Below, in pieces: positions 5,999 to 8,540 of a stretch of 8,540 nt of DNA. This stretch comes from Syntrophomonadaceae bacterium. GTDB lineage: Bacteria > Bacillota > Dethiobacteria > SKNC01. The position numbers and the translations under genes were made by a program. The notes under the pieces were generated by a model. It was given only the letters and a program-made list of their open reading frames with translations, was not told the origin of the DNA and did no database searches. The first letter of the stretch is position 1, and every line of letters starts with the position of its first letter. Location of the stretch: positions 1 through 8,540 of the forward strand of contig PWHX01000070.1 of assembly GCA_003555415.1 (NCBI GenBank). Reading direction: 5' to 3'.

Positions 5999-7213
5999 TT
6001 GAAAGTTAGAGTTATTATTCCCCATAACAGGGAAGACATCAGGCGGGAAATAGATAAAATAGGTACAGATAAAGCTGGCACAGACATTATGGTTCCCAAG
6101 GGCCAGTTTTTTTGGGTGAAACTATATGATGTTCCCTTGAAAGGAGCTGTTTTGCTAAAGCAGGAAATGTTATCCAAGGGGGGGGAAGCAGCAGTTCCCC
6201 GGGATGTGGGAAGCTTGACCTGCGAAAAAACAGATATACTACTCATGGGAACCCTAAAACAGTACCGTTTTTTAACAAAAAAGCTAAAACAGCAGCCTTT
6301 TTCATTAAAAGATTATGCCATGGAATTAGAAAAGGCCCTAAAAAAGTATATCAGCCATCATTATATGGACAGGAAGAACAAAAAGATTTTAGATTTAAGG
6401 GAAAAAAGCTTACCCCTGGGGGATAGGACTTTAGTTATGGGCATACTAAATGTTACCCCTGATTCATTTTCAGATGGCGGTTATTTTTTTGGCATGGATA
6501 AGGCTATAGACCATGCTAAAAAAATGGTTGATCAAGGTATAGATATCTTAGATATAGGGGGAGAATCAACCCGTCCCCAATCAGAACCTATTTCAGAAGA
6601 AGAGGAACTAAAAAGAATTGAACCTATTCTAAAGGAACTTCTAGGAGAATTAGAAATTCCTATTTCTATTGATACCTACAAAGCTTCTGTTGCAGAAAGG
6701 GCCTTAGAAATGGGTGCTCACATGGTAAACGATGTGTGGGGGTTAAAGGCTGATCCCGAGATGGCCCCGGTAATATCCAGTTATAAGGTGCCTGTTTGTA
6801 TAATGCACAACCGGAAGGTAGCAGAGTACCAGGATTTAATTACGGAGGTAGTCGGTGATTTGAAGGAAAGTATAGACATAGCTTTAAATGCCGGGATCAA
6901 AGAAGAAAACATTATTTTGGACCCGGGTATAGGCTTTGGGAAAACGCTAGAAGATAACTTACAAGTCATGCATCACCTGGAAGAACTTGTTTCCCTGGGG
7001 TACCCGGTTCTACTGGGCACCTCCCGTAAATCCATGATAGGAAAAGTCTTAGACCTGCCTGCGGAGGAACGGTTTGAAGGAACTGCTGCTACTTTAACTT
7101 TGGGAATAGCTAAAGGAGTTGACATAGTCAGGGTTCATGACATTGAGTATATGCAAAGAGTGGTTAAAATGACAGATACTATGGTAAGAAGGCCGCCATA
7201 TGATATTATTTAG
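5999..7213 (+). CDS. folP: Dihydropteroate synthase with N-terminal extension
   Basis: DHPS joins 6-hydroxymethyl-dihydropterin pyrophosphate to p-aminobenzoate and is the sulfonamide target. The C-terminal part, from about residue 138, is a complete TIM-barrel DHPS. It has NVTPDSFSDGG (151-161), DIGGESTRP (185-193), SIDTYK with Asp225, NDVWG (244-248), DPGIGFGK from Asp308, TSRKS with Arg343 and Lys344, and RVHD with Arg378 and His380. The total of 404 residues exceeds the usual 270-290 because of about 137 extra N-terminal residues. These begin MKVRVIIPHN, resemble no domain I can name, and end in a lysine-rich helical stretch (FLTKKLKQQ to EKALKKY). The start is TTG 5999-6001 with GAAGAGG (5984-5990) 8 bases upstream. 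The extension is in frame from a good ribosome site, so it is probably translated. An 8-G run (6178-6185) lies within it. Confidence 0.95.
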   Translation: MKVRVIIPHNREDIRREIDKIGTDKAGTDIMVPKGQFFWVKLYDVPLKGAVLLKQEMLSKGGEAAVPRDVGSLTCEKTDILLMGTLKQYRFLTKKLKQQPFSLKDYAMELEKALKKYISHHYMDRKNKKILDLREKSLPLGDRTLVMGILNVTPDSFSDGGYFFGMDKAIDHAKKMVDQGIDILDIGGESTRPQSEPISEEEELKRIEPILKELLGELEIPISIDTYKASVAERALEMGAHMVNDVWGLKADPEMAPVISSYKVPVCIMHNRKVAEYQDLITEVVGDLKESIDIALNAGIKEENIILDPGIGFGKTLEDNLQVMHHLEELVSLGYPVLLGTSRKSMIGKVLDLPAEERFEGTAATLTLGIAKGVDIVRVHDIEYMQRVVKMTDTMVRRPPYDII

Positions 7214-7240
7214 CTAAGATTTTATTTCTTAATAGGAGAA

Positions 7241-7256
7241 GGAGAAAAATGGTTTG
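7241..7256 (+). promoter_or_regulatory. folB ribosome binding site and TTG start with an out-of-frame ATG
   Basis: GGAG 7241-7244, part of a longer AGGAGAAGGAG, lies 9 bases before TTG 7254-7256, the only start in the FolB frame near the expected N terminus. An ATG at 7249 is out of frame and stops after five codons (7249-7266). It is only 4 bases from the Shine-Dalgarno, so it is a poorer start but could compete. Confidence 0.6.
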
Positions 7257-7613
7257 GATAAAATAATCATAAACGAAATGTCTTTTTACGGTTACCACGG
7301 GGTCCTTCCCTCAGAAAGGGTACAGGGACAGTTATTTATTATATCTTTAGAATTGTATGTGGACTTATCTAGAGCAGGGAAAACAGATGCTCTGGAAGAT
7401 ACCATCGACTACTCGGCTGTTTACGAAGAAGTTAAGAATTTGGTAGAAGGTAAGGAATTTAACCTGCTAGAGGCTTTGGCTGAAAAGATTTCCGAAAAAA
7501 TATTGGAGCGGGGGCAGGTGCAGGAAGTTATAGTAAAAATTAAAAAACCCTGGGCACCTATTCCAGGTATTCTGGATTTTGTAGGGGTTGAGATAAGGAG
7601 AGGGAAGCAGTAA
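7254..7613 (+). CDS. folB: Dihydroneopterin aldolase
   Basis: FolB cleaves 7,8-dihydroneopterin to 6-hydroxymethyl-dihydropterin and glycolaldehyde. The 119-residue length is normal for this octameric cytosolic enzyme. The N-terminal FYGYHGVLPSERVQGQ contains the conserved glutamate (Glu21). DTIDYSAVYE is the usual central block, FNLLEALAEKI follows, and VKIKKPWAPIPG carries the conserved catalytic lysine (Lys98). It starts at TTG, 40 nt after folP, and is followed 2 nt later by folK. The enzyme needs dephosphorylated dihydroneopterin, which links it to the unassigned hydrolase step earlier in the operon. No anomalies were seen apart from the start codon. Confidence 0.95.
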   Translation: MDKIIINEMSFYGYHGVLPSERVQGQLFIISLELYVDLSRAGKTDALEDTIDYSAVYEEVKNLVEGKEFNLLEALAEKISEKILERGQVQEVIVKIKKPWAPIPGILDFVGVEIRRGKQ

Positions 7614-7615
7614 AA

Positions 7616-8089
7616 ATGGCTTTTGTATATTTAGGTATCGGCTCAAACCTGGGGGACCGGAAGGCCAACCTCCAGGAAGCGGTAAAAATGTTAAATGCCT
7701 ATGAAAGCATTTCTGTAGCAGAAGTTTCTTCTTTTTATGAAACGGAACCGGTAGGTTATGAAAAACAAGGAATGTTTTTAAACGGTGCCCTTTCCTGCAA
7801 GGCTACATTAGATCCCTATGAGTTTCTGAAGTTTACTCAAGAAATAGAGAATAATTTAAAAAGGGTAAAGACTATAAGGTGGGGTCCCCGGACCATAGAC
7901 GTGGATATTTTATTGTATGGTAATTTGGAATTAACAGATATTCCCCGCTTAATTATTCCTCACCCCAGGATGACGGAGAGGGAATTTGTTCTACTCCCCC
8001 TGGCGGAAATAGCCCCGGAGGTTATACACCCTCCTACGGGAAAGAGCATAAAGCAGTTATTAAAGGAATTAAAAACTAAGGAGACCTGA
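7616..8089 (+). CDS. folK: 6-hydroxymethyl-7,8-dihydropterin pyrophosphokinase (HPPK)
   Basis: FolK transfers pyrophosphate from ATP to 6-hydroxymethyl-dihydropterin, giving the substrate of FolP. The 157-residue product matches the E. coli enzyme length. GSNLGDRKANL near the start, SSFYETEPVGYEKQGMFLNGA, and RWGPRTIDVDILLYG with magnesium ligands Asp95 and Asp97 are all present, followed by IPHPRMTEREFVLLPLAEIAPE. The ATG lies 2 nt after the folB stop, with AAGGAGAGGG (7595-7604) upstream inside folB. It is the last gene of the operon, and its TGA stop falls in the loop of the terminal hairpin. Confidence 0.97.
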   Translation: MAFVYLGIGSNLGDRKANLQEAVKMLNAYESISVAEVSSFYETEPVGYEKQGMFLNGALSCKATLDPYEFLKFTQEIENNLKRVKTIRWGPRTIDVDILLYGNLELTDIPRLIIPHPRMTEREFVLLPLAEIAPEVIHPPTGKSIKQLLKELKTKET

Positions 8090-8106
8090 GTTGGTCTCCT
8101 TAGTTT
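8073..8106. terminator. Bidirectional terminator between folK and a convergent small gene
   Basis: AAACTAAGGAGACC (8073-8086) and its exact complement at 8093-8106 form a perfect 14-bp stem with a TGAGTT loop. The folK stop codon (8087-8089) is in the loop, and the stop of the minus-strand small gene (8107-8105) overlaps the other end. Read on the minus strand, the stem runs into TTTTT (8075-8071), a good intrinsic terminator tail. On the plus strand the tail (ATGTTCCTTTAC) is weaker. Confidence 0.85.
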
Positions 8107-8272
8107 ATGTTCCTTTACTTTCATCTACAAAGGCCAGAAGGTATATTTCCTTACCTTCTTCCTTAAGGGACTGGTGGTCAGGTTGTTCATTTAAAAAAGT
8201 TTCTGTTTCCTTAAGTTTTTCCAATTCACTTTCAGTTAGATGGGCCCATTGAAGATTTTTTAAGTGTTCCAC
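8105..8272 (-). CDS. Small hypothetical protein, 55 aa, convergent to folK
   Basis: Reading the minus strand, GTG at 8272-8270 opens 55 codons ending at TAA 8107-8105. A GGGAGG Shine-Dalgarno (8284-8279) sits 6 bases upstream, an ideal distance. The product begins MEHLKNLQWAHLTESELEKL and ends YLLAFVDESKGT. It is acidic, charged and predicted helical in its first half, with no membrane segment or signal peptide. It does not belong to a family I can name. The strong ribosome site, good codon pattern and shared convergent terminator support a real gene. It transcribes away from asnB across a divergent spacer. The function is unknown. Confidence 0.65.
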   Translation of the reverse strand: MEHLKNLQWAHLTESELEKLKETETFLNEQPDHQSLKEEGKEIYLLAFVDESKGT

Positions 8273-8392
8273 ACAATACCTCCCAATGTATTAATACTAA
8301 TCTTTATTATTACAACTTTGTGGTTTTCTTATTCACTCTCTACATGGTTTTATCATAAGATGCATTATCTAAAACTATAGGAGGGGTAAGTC
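8273..8392. promoter_or_regulatory. Divergent spacer between the small gene and asnB
   Basis: This 120-nt AT-rich spacer must hold promoters for both directions, but none is clear. On the minus strand, TTGTAA and TAATAC are 16 bases apart but would place the transcript start almost on the Shine-Dalgarno. On the plus strand, TTGTGG (8318-8323) with TACATG (8341-8346) at 17 bases is a weak pair. The asnB Shine-Dalgarno AGGAGGGG (8379-8386) is strong. No T-box or riboswitch landmarks were seen. Confidence 0.35.
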
Positions 8393-8540
8393 TTGTGTGG
8401 GATCTGTGGTATTTACAACAAAAGAGGTATAGAAATTAGCAAAGAAGAAATTGAAGATATGAAAAAAACCATGATTCACAGAGGCCCTGATGAAGAAGGG
8501 ATCTATATTGAGGAGAGCATAGGTCTTGGTTTCCAGCGCC
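8393..8540 (+). CDS. asnB: Glutamine-hydrolysing asparagine synthetase, N-terminal fragment (3' end outside window)
   Basis: The first 49 codons run off the right edge. The start is TTG 8393-8395, placed 6 bases after AGGAGGGG (8379-8386). It is chosen because Cys2 must follow the initiator, becoming the N-terminal nucleophile of the class II glutaminase after Met removal. The protein begins MCGICGIYNKRG, and residues 29-36 read HRGPDEEG, the classic AsnB-type glutaminase block. The enzyme would transfer glutamine ammonia to aspartate with ATP. Because the synthetase domain is not visible, another AsnB-like amidotransferase, for example one in a surface-polymer cluster, remains possible. Confidence 0.88.
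   Translation, partial: MCGICGIYNKRGIEISKEEIEDMKKTMIHRGPDEEGIYIEESIGLGFQR

Noticed and set aside
5810..6246. Two overlapping minus-strand frames across the HD-folP junction
   Set aside because: They oppose well-supported genes, lack good ribosome sites in context, and have shadow-like composition.
8087..8134. folK TGA as a selenocysteine codon with the following hairpin as SECIS
   Set aside because: FolK is already full length at this TGA, the codon lies in the loop rather than ahead of a SECIS, and the read-through sequence is antisense to the small minus-strand gene.
8318..8346. Promoter for asnB (TTGTGG, 17 bases, TACATG)
   Set aside because: Both boxes match poorly; not enough to call.
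1..8540. CRISPR array, insertion sequence, toxin-antitoxin or phage genes
   Set aside because: No repeat-spacer pattern, transposase, terminal inverted repeats or phage-type proteins were seen; the window is core metabolism.

Overview
The window looks like chromosomal DNA from a low- to mid-GC Gram-positive anaerobe of the Clostridia type. This is inferred from strong purine-rich Shine-Dalgarno sites, frequent TTG starts, clostridial-style selenium and folate operons, and codon choice; I cannot name a genus. Nearly all genes lie on the + strand in two functional blocks, with fragments of other genes at each edge.

The left edge holds the last 62 codons of a lytic transglycosylase. After a 179-nt gap with a good sigma-A-type promoter comes selC, the tRNA for selenocysteine (UCA anticodon, 8-bp acceptor stem, long variable arm, encoded CCA). 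A short GC hairpin separates it from selA (seryl-tRNA(Sec) selenium transferase), selB (Sec-specific elongation factor) and a LysR-type regulator whose ATG directly abuts the selB stop codon. Together selC, SelA and SelB charge and deliver selenocysteine at UGA codons. SelD, the selenophosphate source, is not in the window, nor is any recognisable selenoprotein.

After a 110-nt AT-rich gap comes a tight tetrahydrofolate operon: folE (GTP cyclohydrolase I), a small HD-domain phosphohydrolase with a cysteine-bearing tail, folP (dihydropteroate synthase with an uncharacterised N-terminal extension of about 140 residues), folB and folK. These cover the route from GTP to dihydropteroate except the dephosphorylation of dihydroneopterin triphosphate. 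The HD protein sits where that missing hydrolase would be expected, which is the most testable functional lead here. The operon ends at a perfect 14-bp hairpin that probably also terminates a convergent 55-codon gene on the minus strand. A 120-nt divergent gap follows, then the first 49 codons of a glutamine-dependent asparagine synthetase (asnB-like).

Most of the window is recognisable core metabolism rather than a new mobile or defence system. The open points are the HD protein, the FolP extension, the selenium-linked LysR gene, the selC-selA hairpin and the small minus-strand gene.
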